Source: DATCSE01 sp036568605 (GTDB taxonomy: Bacteria > Pseudomonadota > Gammaproteobacteria > Burkholderiales > Burkholderiaceae_C). From it: a stretch of DNA of 5,189 nucleotides. Both the position numbers and the translations under genes were made by a program. Under the pieces are notes generated by a model. The model was not told the DNA's origin and searched no databases. It saw only the letters and a program-made list of their open reading frames with translations. How positions within the stretch are numbered: the stretch's first letter is position 1; each line of letters begins with the position of its first letter. The stretch covers positions 1 through 5,189 of the forward strand of contig DATCSE010000560.1 in NCBI GenBank assembly GCA_036568605.1, given 5' to 3'. Shown here one piece after another: positions 1 through 5,189 of the stretch.

Positions 1-768
1 GATGCCGACCAGCTCGCGCAGGTGTTCCTGAACCTGTGCACGAACGCGCAGCAGGCAATGGCTGGCTGGGCCGGGCCACGCGAACTGACGGTGCGCACGC
101 GGCGCAGCGCGGAGCGCGGCGCGGTGGTCGTCGAGGTCCGCGACACCGGACCGGGCGTGCCGCCCGAGATCGTCGGACGCATCTTCGATCCGTACTTCAC
201 GACCAAGCCGGTGGGCGAAGGCACCGGCGTGGGCCTCGCGGTGAGCCTGGGGATCGTGCAGGCCCACGGCGGAACGCTGGCGTACGAGACGCCGGAGGGC
301 GGCGGTGCCTGCTTCGTCGTGACGCTGCCCGCGGCCGACGCGGACGCTGCGGCAGGCGACGAAAAATCCGCCGCCGCATCGATAGCTTCCGCATCGGCAC
401 GCGAGGCGCTGTGCATCCTCGTCGTCGACGACGAACCCGAGATCGGCGAATGGCTGCGCGATCTGCTCGAAGGCGCGGGGCACGGCGTGGCGCTCGCGCG
501 GCATGGCGTCGAGGCGCTGGCGTATCTCGAGCAGCAGCCGTTCGACCTGGTGCTGACCGACCTGAAGATGCCGCTGATGGACGGGCCGGCGCTGGTCCGC
601 GAGATCCATGCGCAGCACCCCGCGCTGACCGGCCGCATCATCGCGATGACCGGGGACTCGCTGAGCGGCGACGCACGCGAGTTCGTCGAGCAGCACGGCA
701 TCGCGCTGCTGCACAAGCCGTTCGAGCCGCGCGAGCTGTGGGCCGCGCTCGCGCGGTTCGCCGCGTGA
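1..768 (+). CDS. Hybrid sensor histidine kinase, C-terminal part (HATPase + receiver), 5' truncated by the window
   Basis: The reading frame is open from base 1, so the gene starts upstream; 255 residues are visible. They begin inside the ATPase domain: N-box (QVFLNLCTNAQQAM, residues 7-20), G1 box DTGPGVP (48-54), F box FDPYFTTKP (62-70) and G2 box GEGTGVGL (72-79). This pattern resembles NtrB/FixL-type kinases. An Ala-rich linker (about 110-133) leads to a receiver domain (about 137-255) with all key residues: acidic pair D143/D144, phospho-acceptor D187 in LTDLKMP, T217 in AMTGD and K239 in HKPF. The protein should therefore autophosphorylate on a histidine upstream of the window and pass the phosphate to its own D187. 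A histidine phosphotransfer protein or second regulator would be needed for output and none is visible. The sensory input region is outside the window. The stop codon lies inside a hairpin shared with the convergent gene. The domain assignment is certain; the signal is unknown. Confidence 0.95.
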   Translation, partial: DADQLAQVFLNLCTNAQQAMAGWAGPRELTVRTRRSAERGAVVVEVRDTGPGVPPEIVGRIFDPYFTTKPVGEGTGVGLAVSLGIVQAHGGTLAYETPEGGGACFVVTLPAADADAAAGDEKSAAASIASASAREALCILVVDDEPEIGEWLRDLLEGAGHGVALARHGVEALAYLEQQPFDLVLTDLKMPLMDGPALVREIHAQHPALTGRIIAMTGDSLSGDAREFVEQHGIALLHKPFEPRELWAALARFAA

Positions 769-789
769 CGCGCGGCGCGCGCGTCACGT
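763..789. terminator. Bidirectional hairpin terminator between convergent genes, overlapping both stop codons
   Basis: Bases 764-774 (CGTGACGCGCG) are perfectly complementary to 778-788 (CGCGCGTCACG), giving an 11-bp stem with a 3-base loop; a G-T wobble at 763/789 can extend it. The TGA of the upstream kinase (766-768) and the TGA of the minus-strand membrane protein gene (784-786) sit symmetrically in the two arms. No run of T follows on either side, so it is not a classical intrinsic terminator, although GC-rich genomes often use such U-poor hairpins. The stem is seen directly; the terminator role is inferred from the convergent layout. Confidence 0.6.
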
Positions 790-1149
790 CGCGGTGCGGA
801 AGTAGATGATGACCTGCGTCAGCCGCATCGAGATCACGACGTAGACGAGGATGGTCGCGAATCGCAGCAGCAGGTGATGGCGGCGGCGCGCCAGCTTGCG
901 CAGGCCGTCGATCAGGTTCAGCACCAGCAGCCCGGCGCCGACGAACGCGACGACGTATCCCGCCAGGCGCAGGTTCCACAGGCCTTGCAGATGACTCTCG
1001 CCGACATGGTGGATCGCGTACAAGCCGGCCGCGACCACCGCGGCGCCGGTCAGCACGTTGCGCGCGTGCATGAACAGGGCCTCCAGCCCTTCCTTGTCGA
1101 ACACCTGGGTGACGACCGTCTCCCAAACCTGCTTGATGCGCGCGAGCAT
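784..1149 (-). CDS. Small inner-membrane protein of unknown function, three predicted TM helices
   Basis: This 121-residue protein matches no family I can name. It opens with an amphipathic stretch (1-30), then has hydrophobic segments at about 31-49 (around VLTGAAVVAAGLY), 60-81 (around GYVVAFVGAGLLVLNLI) and 94-117 (around FATILVYVVISM and TQVIIYF). The loop between the second and third segments is strongly basic (RKLARRRHH, about 84-92), so by the positive-inside rule that loop should be cytoplasmic. There is no cleavable signal peptide, no cysteine and no obvious catalytic motif. The ATG start is supported by an AGGAGG five bases upstream. That ribosome binding site and the membrane-like composition make it a real gene. 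It lies 147 bases downstream of the esterase gene on the same strand, so it could be co-transcribed with it or have its own promoter; it converges on the upstream kinase gene. Confidence 0.85.
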   Translation of the reverse strand: MLARIKQVWETVVTQVFDKEGLEALFMHARNVLTGAAVVAAGLYAIHHVGESHLQGLWNLRLAGYVVAFVGAGLLVLNLIDGLRKLARRRHHLLLRFATILVYVVISMRLTQVIIYFRTAT

Positions 1150-1154
1150 GTGGG

Positions 1155-1160
1155 CCTCCT
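1155..1160 (-). promoter_or_regulatory. Strong Shine-Dalgarno site for the small membrane protein
   Basis: The minus strand reads AGGAGG, five bases before the ATG at 1149-1147. It is the best ribosome binding site on the minus strand of this window and fixes the start of the 121-residue protein. Confidence 0.85.
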
Positions 1161-1230
1161 GAACTCGTCACGACGACGATGTGGCCGCCAGCATCTGCGC
1201 GCGCGACCGCATGGCGATGTCGGCCGCCCG

Positions 1231-1286
1231 CCGGTTCGATTGCAAATGCAACGTGGCGCTCGCGACGGGCCCGCGCGCCGAACCGG
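1231..1286. repeat. Long-loop inverted repeat in the gap between the esterase and membrane protein genes
   Basis: CCGGTTCG at 1231-1238 is perfectly complementary to CGAACCGG at 1279-1286, separated by 40 bases. Inside the loop lies a second small dyad, TTGCA-AA-TGCAA (1240-1251), the only AT-rich patch of this 147-base gap, and the 8-base palindrome CGGGCCCG (1266-1273). The structure begins 10 bases after the esterase stop codon and could form a weak transcript end or hold regulatory sites for the downstream gene. The repeats are seen directly; an 8-bp arm with a long loop may be chance in GC-rich DNA. I see no other gene or RNA in this gap. Confidence 0.3.
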
Positions 1287-1296
1287 GCGACGCCGC

Positions 1297-1938
1297 TCAG
1301 GGCGCGATCGCGGCCTGACCCTGCAGGCGCTGCACGACGCGTTCGAGCACGCGCGCGTCGATCTCGTGGGCCAGCGAGGGGAACAGGTCCAGCGTGACGC
1401 TCGCGCCCAGCGCGCGCAGCCGCTCCGCCGCGTCGACGCTGAGCCGGCTGGGCATCCTGCGGTCGCCCAGGCCGTGCATCAGATGCAGCGTGGTGCCGAT
1501 AGGCCCGAGGCGCGGCGCTGTCGCGAAGCGCCCGGCGATCGCGATGACGCGCGCCGCGACTCGCACCGGCTGCTGCGTCGACTCGAGCGCGATGATCGCG
1601 CCTTGCGAGAAACCGATCAGCGTCGTCGCGCCGGCGCCGACGCCGGCCTCCCGCTGCCAATGCCGGACCGCCTGCACGAAGCCCGGCAGGGCCTGCGCGA
1701 CACGGAGGGCCCGTTGGGCATCGTCCAACCCGCTGACCGAGAACGACGACCGCCCCGCGCCGGCGCCCGGCGCCTCGGGCGCCGGCAGGCTCAGCACCCA
1801 CGCCTGCGCGAAGCGCTGGGCGACGACCGAGCCCAGGGCCTGCAGGTCGGCGGCGGCGCCGTCGGCACCATGGAACAGCAGGATCAGTTGGCGCGCCAGC
1901 GTGCCGCGCTGGTGGAAGATCGAAACGTCGTCGTGCAT
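1297..1938 (-). CDS. ypfH: Esterase of the YpfH family (alpha/beta hydrolase)
   Basis: This 213-residue cytoplasmic protein belongs to the phospholipase/carboxylesterase branch of serine hydrolases. From memory it aligns along its length with E. coli YpfH: LILLFHG (18-24, oxyanion-hole HG), SSFSVSG (64-70), RHWQREAGVGA (92-102), the nucleophile elbow GFSQG with S111, HGLGD with the acid D159, and LAHEID with H191. The catalytic triad S111-D159-H191 is thus complete. YpfH hydrolyses short acyl esters in vitro; its physiological substrate is not settled. E. coli YpfH is about 230 residues, and the present protein lacks its C-terminal tail. An Ala/Gly/Pro-rich insert (about 51-62) is plausibly a surface loop. 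The ATG at 1938 is the only usual start codon between the N-terminus and an in-frame stop about 45 bases upstream, so the start is secure although the ribosome binding site is weak. It is divergent from the binding-protein gene. Confidence 0.9.
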   Translation of the reverse strand: MHDDVSIFHQRGTLARQLILLFHGADGAAADLQALGSVVAQRFAQAWVLSLPAPEAPGAGAGRSSFSVSGLDDAQRALRVAQALPGFVQAVRHWQREAGVGAGATTLIGFSQGAIIALESTQQPVRVAARVIAIAGRFATAPRLGPIGTTLHLMHGLGDRRMPSRLSVDAAERLRALGASVTLDLFPSLAHEIDARVLERVVQRLQGQAAIAP

Positions 1939-1954
1939 GTCGGGTCCCGCGCGT

Positions 1955-1989
1955 CTGCCGTGACATGCTCGTCGTGCCCCTCACGGCAG
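1955..1989. promoter_or_regulatory. Perfect 9-bp inverted repeat, candidate operator upstream of the esterase gene
   Basis: CTGCCGTGA (1955-1963) and TCACGGCAG (1981-1989) are exact reverse complements separated by 17 bases. The element lies 17 to 51 bases upstream of the esterase ATG, within the divergent region, where a dimeric regulator or a 5' transcript hairpin could act. The repeat is seen directly; the role is inferred from location. I cannot assign a regulator, and no convincing -35/-10 pair stands out. Confidence 0.4.
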
Positions 1990-1998
1990 TCATGACTG
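1987..1998. promoter_or_regulatory. Perfect 12-bp palindrome in the divergent promoter region
   Basis: CAGTCATGACTG reads identically on both strands and overlaps the right arm of the 9-bp inverted repeat by three bases. It lies about 50 bases from the esterase start and about 125 bases from the binding-protein start, so it could serve as an operator for either direction. The symmetry is certain; function is inferred. Confidence 0.4.
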
Positions 1999-2006
1999 AG
2001 CGCTGA

Positions 2007-2093
2007 CCGTTTGCCGCGGACTTCATCGCCGGGGCCCGATTGCCTGGAAGCGAACAAGCCCTCATCATCCGGACGGTGTCGACCCGTTTGCCG
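2007..2093 (+). repeat. Direct repeat CCGTTTGCCG, two copies 77 bases apart
   Basis: CCGTTTGCCG occurs at 2007-2016 and again at 2084-2093, each preceded by GA or GAC and followed within a few bases by GGAC or CCGAC. Both copies are in the non-coding region ahead of the binding-protein gene. Repeated sites in one orientation upstream of a gene are typical of response-regulator boxes, so they may be targets of a regulator of the sensor pair. A 10-bp repeat could also be chance. Confidence 0.3.
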
Positions 2094-2097
2094 TCCG
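2070..2097 (+). promoter_or_regulatory. Inverted repeat in the probable 5' leader of the binding-protein gene
   Basis: CGGACGG (2070-2076) pairs perfectly with CCGTCCG (2091-2097), leaving a 14-base loop. It ends 26 bases before the preferred ATG at 2124. It overlaps the second copy of the direct repeat. It may be a leader hairpin or an operator; the pairing is visible but function is not. Confidence 0.25.
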
Positions 2098-2123
2098 ACC
2101 CTGCGAGAAGATCGTCCCTGCGC

Positions 2124-3260
2124 ATGCGCGGAGGCGGCCGGGCCGCGCGTTGGTTGCGCCGCGGCCTGTGGGTTGCAGCCGTCTCGCTGGGCCCGTGCGG
2201 AATCGCCGCGCTCGCCCAGGCCCCGGCGAGCGTGTCGATCTCCGAGGCGCAGGCCGTGACCCAGGCGGCCACGCGCCGCTCGAACGCGTGGGAAGGCCCG
2301 ACGTCGGGGCCGCGTGCCCAGGCCGGCAAGACCATCAGCCTGGTCGTGGACGACCTGCGCAACGGCGGGATCCTGGGTGTCGCGCAAGGCGTGCGCGAGG
2401 CGGCCCGCGAAATCGGCTGGAACGTGAAGCTGTTCGATGCCGGCGGCACGCCCGCGGGTCGGAACGATGCGTTCGCCGACGCGCTGGCGGCACGGCACGA
2501 CGGGCTCATCCTGCTCGGTTCCGACGCGTCGGACAGCCGCGATGCGCTGGCCCGGTTCGCGGCACGCGGCGTGCCCATCGTCGGCTGGCACGTCGGGCCC
2601 AAGCCGGGGCCGGTTCCCGGCACGCCCGTCGCGATGAACGTGACGACCGAGCCGGCCGAGGTGGCCCGCGTGACGGCACTCTCGGCCATCGCGGATTCGA
2701 ACGGAAAAGCCGGCGTCGTGATCTTCACCGACTCGAGGTTCGGCATCGCGCTGGCCAAGTCGGGCATGATGGCGACACTCGTTCGCGCCTGCACCGGCTG
2801 CGAACTGCTGGAGGTCCGGGACGTTCCGATTTCCGAAAGCGCCGCACGCATGCCCATCGTCACCAAGGAACTGCTGGCGAAATACGGATCGCGCTGGACG
2901 CATGCGCTGGCGATCAACGACATCTACTTCGACTACGCCGTTCCGGTGCTCACCGTCGCAGGGGTTCCGGCCGGGCGATTGAGGCTGGTGTCGGCCGGCG
3001 ACGGCAGTGCCCCGGCGTTCCTGCGCATTCGAGCCCGGTCGTATCAAACCGGCACCGTCGCCGAACCGCTCAACCTGCAGGGCTGGCAGACGGTCGACGA
3101 GCTGAATCGGCTGTTTGCCGGCCAGCCGACTTCGCAGTTCATTGCCCCGGTTCACCTGGTCACGAGCGAGAACATCGAACCCGATGTCGGGCCCGCCTGG
3201 GTCTACGACCCCGCCAACGGGTATCGGGAAGCCTATCGTCGCATCTGGCGCGGCAGATAG
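2124..3260 (+). CDS. Periplasmic ligand-binding protein (type 1 periplasmic binding fold), probable partner of the downstream sensor kinase
   Basis: This 378-residue protein begins with a Sec signal peptide: Arg-rich n-region (1-13), hydrophobic core (about 14-30) and a likely AQA cleavage after residue 33. The mature part looks like the ribose-binding/Peripla_BP family: ISLVVDDLRNGG (71-82), a lobe ending with HDGLILLGSDAS (125-136), VPIVGWHVG (150-158), GKAGVVIFTDSRFG (194-207), HALAINDIYFDYAVP (260-274) and LRLVSAGDGSAP (287-298). C223 and C226 form a CxxC and are the only cysteines in the mature chain, so a disulfide is likely. No permease or ATPase gene adjoins it; a sensor kinase starts 48 bases downstream, so the likely role is ligand sensing, as for TorT or LuxP, rather than uptake. 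The ligand is unknown; a sugar or small polar compound is a family-level guess. The ATG at 2124 is chosen because it gives a compact signal peptide; its ribosome binding site is poor, and the frame stays open upstream with TTG at 2040 and GTG at 2076 as alternatives. Confidence 0.85.
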   Translation: MRGGGRAARWLRRGLWVAAVSLGPCGIAALAQAPASVSISEAQAVTQAATRRSNAWEGPTSGPRAQAGKTISLVVDDLRNGGILGVAQGVREAAREIGWNVKLFDAGGTPAGRNDAFADALAARHDGLILLGSDASDSRDALARFAARGVPIVGWHVGPKPGPVPGTPVAMNVTTEPAEVARVTALSAIADSNGKAGVVIFTDSRFGIALAKSGMMATLVRACTGCELLEVRDVPISESAARMPIVTKELLAKYGSRWTHALAINDIYFDYAVPVLTVAGVPAGRLRLVSAGDGSAPAFLRIRARSYQTGTVAEPLNLQGWQTVDELNRLFAGQPTSQFIAPVHLVTSENIEPDVGPAWVYDPANGYREAYRRIWRGR

Positions 3261-3294
3261 GCGCCGACCGTGCCGCGCAACGCGACCCGTCGGC

Positions 3295-3301
3295 GAGGAG
3301 G
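3295..3301 (+). promoter_or_regulatory. Strong Shine-Dalgarno site deciding the kinase start
   Basis: GAGGAGG ends seven bases before the TTG at 3309. It supports that TTG over the earlier in-frame GTG at 3270, which lies upstream of this site, and over the GTG at 3315, which is further away than ideal. Confidence 0.75.
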
Positions 3302-3308
3302 TTTCAAG

Positions 3309-5189
3309 TTGCGCGTGGCCGTGCCGCGTTCGCTGCGCGCGCAGATCACCATCGTCCTGGTGGCGCTCGAGCTGCTGATCCTGGGCGGCGCGGTGACGGC
3401 GGCGTACACGCTGCAGGCCTCGAGCACCGCGACGCAACAGCTGGCCGGCGAGCGCCTGACCCGCATGCAGGATGCGCAGGACCTGGTGCAGGATGCGATG
3501 CAGGTCCAGTTCCTCGCCGCCAGCCTGCCGGCGGCGGCGTCGACGGAGTCGCTGCAGCAGACTTACCGCGAGGTGCTGCAGCGGCTCGAGGCAGTCGACC
3601 GGCTGACGATGCGGCTGGCGATCAACGACGACGTCTCGGTACTCGATCTGCACCAGGCGAGCCAGCTGTTTCGCAACACCGCGAACGTCATCGCGCAGAT
3701 GCGCAGCGCCGCCTTGCAGCATGGCCCCGGCGATGCTCGATCAGGTATCGAAAGCGAAGCGGTGGACCGCGCCCAGACCGAGCTGCGCCGCCAGGCATCG
3801 GCGATCGTCGCGTCTGCGCGGCTGCAATCCGAACACTTCTCGGAAGCGTATCGGCTCGCGATGCAGCGGCAGGTCGACACCACGCGGCGCCACGAGATCT
3901 GGGTCTTGAGCCTCGCCGCGATCAGCCTCGTGTTCGGGTGGCTGGTCGGCGGCACTCTGCTGGGCCGCAAGGTCCTCAACCGGCTCGAACAGGTGAGCCG
4001 GCACCTGCGCGACAGCGACGTGTCGGCCGCCCGCTCCAGCGTGCCGGTCAAGGGAGGCGACGAGATCGCCGACATGGCGCGTTCCGTCGAGCGCTTCCTC
4101 GCGGACCGGCGCCAGCTGGTGCAGACGCGCAATGCGTTGCAGGCGATCGTCGAGCACTCGCCGGCGATCGTGTTCGTGAAGGACCTGGAAGGGCGCTACC
4201 TGAGCCATTCGCCGCGGCTGGCCGAGCTGCTGGGTCATCCGGGCGAGTCGCTGGTCGGCCGCACGGACAACGAGCTGGCCGGTGCCGAAACGAGCGCCAC
4301 CGTCGTCGAGCAGGACCAGCGCGTGATGCGCGAAGGCTGCGTGCTGCGCGCGGAATTCACGCGGCGGACGAACGATGGCCTGCGAACGTTCCTGGTCCAC
4401 AAGTTCCCGCTGCACGACGCGCACAAGCAGATCTACGCGATCGGCGGCATCTCGATCGACATCACCGAGCTGAAGCACGCTCAGCAGCTGGCCGAGGCCG
4501 CGACGCAGGCGAAGAGCGACTTCCTCGCGAACATGAGCCACGAGATCCGCACGCCGATGAACGCGATCATCGGGATGTCGCGGCTGGCCCTGGAGACAGG
4601 GCTCAACCCACAGCAACGGAACTACATCGACAAGGTGCACCGGTCGGCCGAGCTGCTGCTCGGCATCCTCAACGACATCCTCGACTTCTCGAAGATCGAG
4701 GCGGGCAAGCTCAGCGTCGAACGCGTGCCTTTCGAGCTGGGCGAGGTGACCGATCATTTCTCGAACCTGGTCGGCATCAAGGCCGAGGAGAAGGGCCTCG
4801 AGCTGCTGCTCGACGAGCCGATGAACGTGCCGCGCGCCTTGGTCGGAGACCCGCTGCGCCTCGGCCAGGTGCTGGTGAACCTCGGCAACAACGCGGTGAA
4901 GTTCACCGAGAGCGGCGAAGTGGTCCTCAGCATCCGCGTGCTGGAGCGCACCGCGAACGACGTGCAGCTGAGGTTCGCCGTGCGCGACACCGGCGTCGGC
5001 CTGAGCGCCGAACAGCAGCAGCGCCTGTTCCAGCCGTTCTCGCAAGGCGACGCCTCGACGAGCCGGCGCTACGGCGGCAGTGGCCTGGGGCTGGCCATCA
5101 GCCGTCATCTGGTCGCGCTGATGGATGGCGACATGGGCGTCAACAGCTCGCCGGGCCTGGGCAGCGAATTCTTCTTCACCGTGCGGCTG
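3309..5189 (+). CDS. Membrane-bound sensor histidine kinase (helical periplasmic sensor, HAMP, PAS, HisKA, HATPase), 3' truncated by the window
   Basis: The frame is open to the window end, giving 627 visible residues. In order: TM1 (about 12-34); a periplasmic, largely helical region (about 36-195) rich in Gln, Ala and Leu, suggesting a four-helix bundle; TM2 (about 197-219); HAMP (about 219-271, with DEIADMARSVERF); PAS (about 276-387, from AIVEHSPAIVFVKD to ISIDITE); HisKA (about 403-468) with phospho-acceptor H411 in MSHEIRTPMN; HATPase with N-box (VLVNLGNNAVKFT, 521-533), G1 DTGVGL (560-565), FQPFSQ (574-579) and G2 GGSGLGLAI (589-597). The H-box and ATPase type are those of BarA/TorS-like hybrid kinases, so receiver and perhaps HPt domains probably follow outside the window. 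The upstream gene encodes a periplasmic binding protein, and the two are probably one transcription unit. TTG is taken as start because of a well-spaced GAGGAGG; GTG at 3270 would add 13 residues. It probably senses the ligand-loaded binding protein in the periplasm, while the PAS domain may add a cytoplasmic input. Confidence 0.92.
   Translation, partial: MRVAVPRSLRAQITIVLVALELLILGGAVTAAYTLQASSTATQQLAGERLTRMQDAQDLVQDAMQVQFLAASLPAAASTESLQQTYREVLQRLEAVDRLTMRLAINDDVSVLDLHQASQLFRNTANVIAQMRSAALQHGPGDARSGIESEAVDRAQTELRRQASAIVASARLQSEHFSEAYRLAMQRQVDTTRRHEIWVLSLAAISLVFGWLVGGTLLGRKVLNRLEQVSRHLRDSDVSAARSSVPVKGGDEIADMARSVERFLADRRQLVQTRNALQAIVEHSPAIVFVKDLEGRYLSHSPRLAELLGHPGESLVGRTDNELAGAETSATVVEQDQRVMREGCVLRAEFTRRTNDGLRTFLVHKFPLHDAHKQIYAIGGISIDITELKHAQQLAEAATQAKSDFLANMSHEIRTPMNAIIGMSRLALETGLNPQQRNYIDKVHRSAELLLGILNDILDFSKIEAGKLSVERVPFELGEVTDHFSNLVGIKAEEKGLELLLDEPMNVPRALVGDPLRLGQVLVNLGNNAVKFTESGEVVLSIRVLERTANDVQLRFAVRDTGVGLSAEQQQRLFQPFSQGDASTSRRYGGSGLGLAISRHLVALMDGDMGVNSSPGLGSEFFFTVRL

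Noticed and set aside
874..1995. Open frame of 373 codons on the plus strand opposite the membrane protein and esterase genes
   Set aside because: The opposite strand encodes a clear YpfH esterase with an intact catalytic triad; this translation is Arg/Gln-rich with no domain.
2184..2198. Possible lipobox (LGPC) in the binding-protein signal peptide
   Set aside because: Proline directly before the cysteine does not fit the lipobox, and a good signal peptidase I site (AQA) follows eight residues later.
638..2923. Open frame of 761 codons on the minus strand
   Set aside because: It runs through real genes on both strands and is Arg/Ala-rich without motifs; the frame is open only because stops are rare in GC-rich DNA.
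3258..3311. Amber readthrough making a binding protein-kinase fusion
   Set aside because: The two genes share a frame, but a fusion would bring TM1 in from the periplasmic side and put the sensor bundle in the cytoplasm. The kinase also has its own strong ribosome binding site.
1884..3722. Open frame of 612 codons on the minus strand across the binding protein and the divergent region
   Set aside because: It overlaps three confident genes, has low-complexity Arg/Gly/Asp composition and no domain.
3741..5108. Long open frame of 455 codons on the minus strand opposite the sensor kinase
   Set aside because: Its translation is rich in His, Arg, Asp and Gln with no recognisable domain, a typical antisense shadow in GC-rich DNA. 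The plus strand here encodes clear HAMP, PAS, HisKA and HATPase motifs.
1..5189. Tandem duplication of the two kinase genes at the window edges
   Set aside because: Their ATPase boxes belong to different classes (FDPYFTTKP versus FQPFSQ), so they are not recent copies of one gene.

Overview
The window is a strongly GC-rich, gene-dense stretch of a proteobacterial chromosome. Codon use is dominated by G/C third positions throughout. The gene content (a YpfH-type esterase, hybrid sensor kinases, and a periplasmic binding protein next to a kinase) fits a betaproteobacterium of the Burkholderiales type. That placement is inference; no rRNA or other phylogenetic marker is present. I see no mobile element, CRISPR array, tRNA or rRNA.

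Layout. (1) Bases 1-768, plus strand: the 3' part of a hybrid sensor histidine kinase, ending with an ATPase domain and a receiver domain. (2) A perfect hairpin at about 763-789 lies between this gene and the convergent next gene and includes both stop codons. (3) Bases 784-1149, minus strand: a 121-residue membrane protein of unknown function with a strong ribosome binding site. (4) Bases 1297-1938, minus strand: a serine esterase of the YpfH family with an intact catalytic triad. (5) Bases 1939-2123: a divergent intergenic region rich in inverted and direct repeats, likely carrying promoters in both directions. (6) Bases 2124-3260, plus strand: an exported type 1 periplasmic ligand-binding protein. 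(7) Bases 3309-5189, plus strand, running off the window: a membrane-bound sensor kinase with a helical periplasmic domain, HAMP, PAS, HisKA and HATPase domains, probably followed by receiver domains outside the window.

The most informative unit is the pair in (6) and (7). A soluble ABC-type binding protein lies directly upstream of a membrane kinase, with 48 bases between them and no transporter permease or ATPase in view. This is the arrangement expected of a periplasmic chemosensor, analogous to TorT-TorS or LuxP-LuxQ: the binding protein would capture a small ligand and report it to the kinase's periplasmic helical bundle. The ligand cannot be read from the sequence. The esterase and the small membrane protein are read from the other strand and have no evident link to this sensor. 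The two kinases flanking the window belong to different sequence classes and are not a recent tandem duplication.
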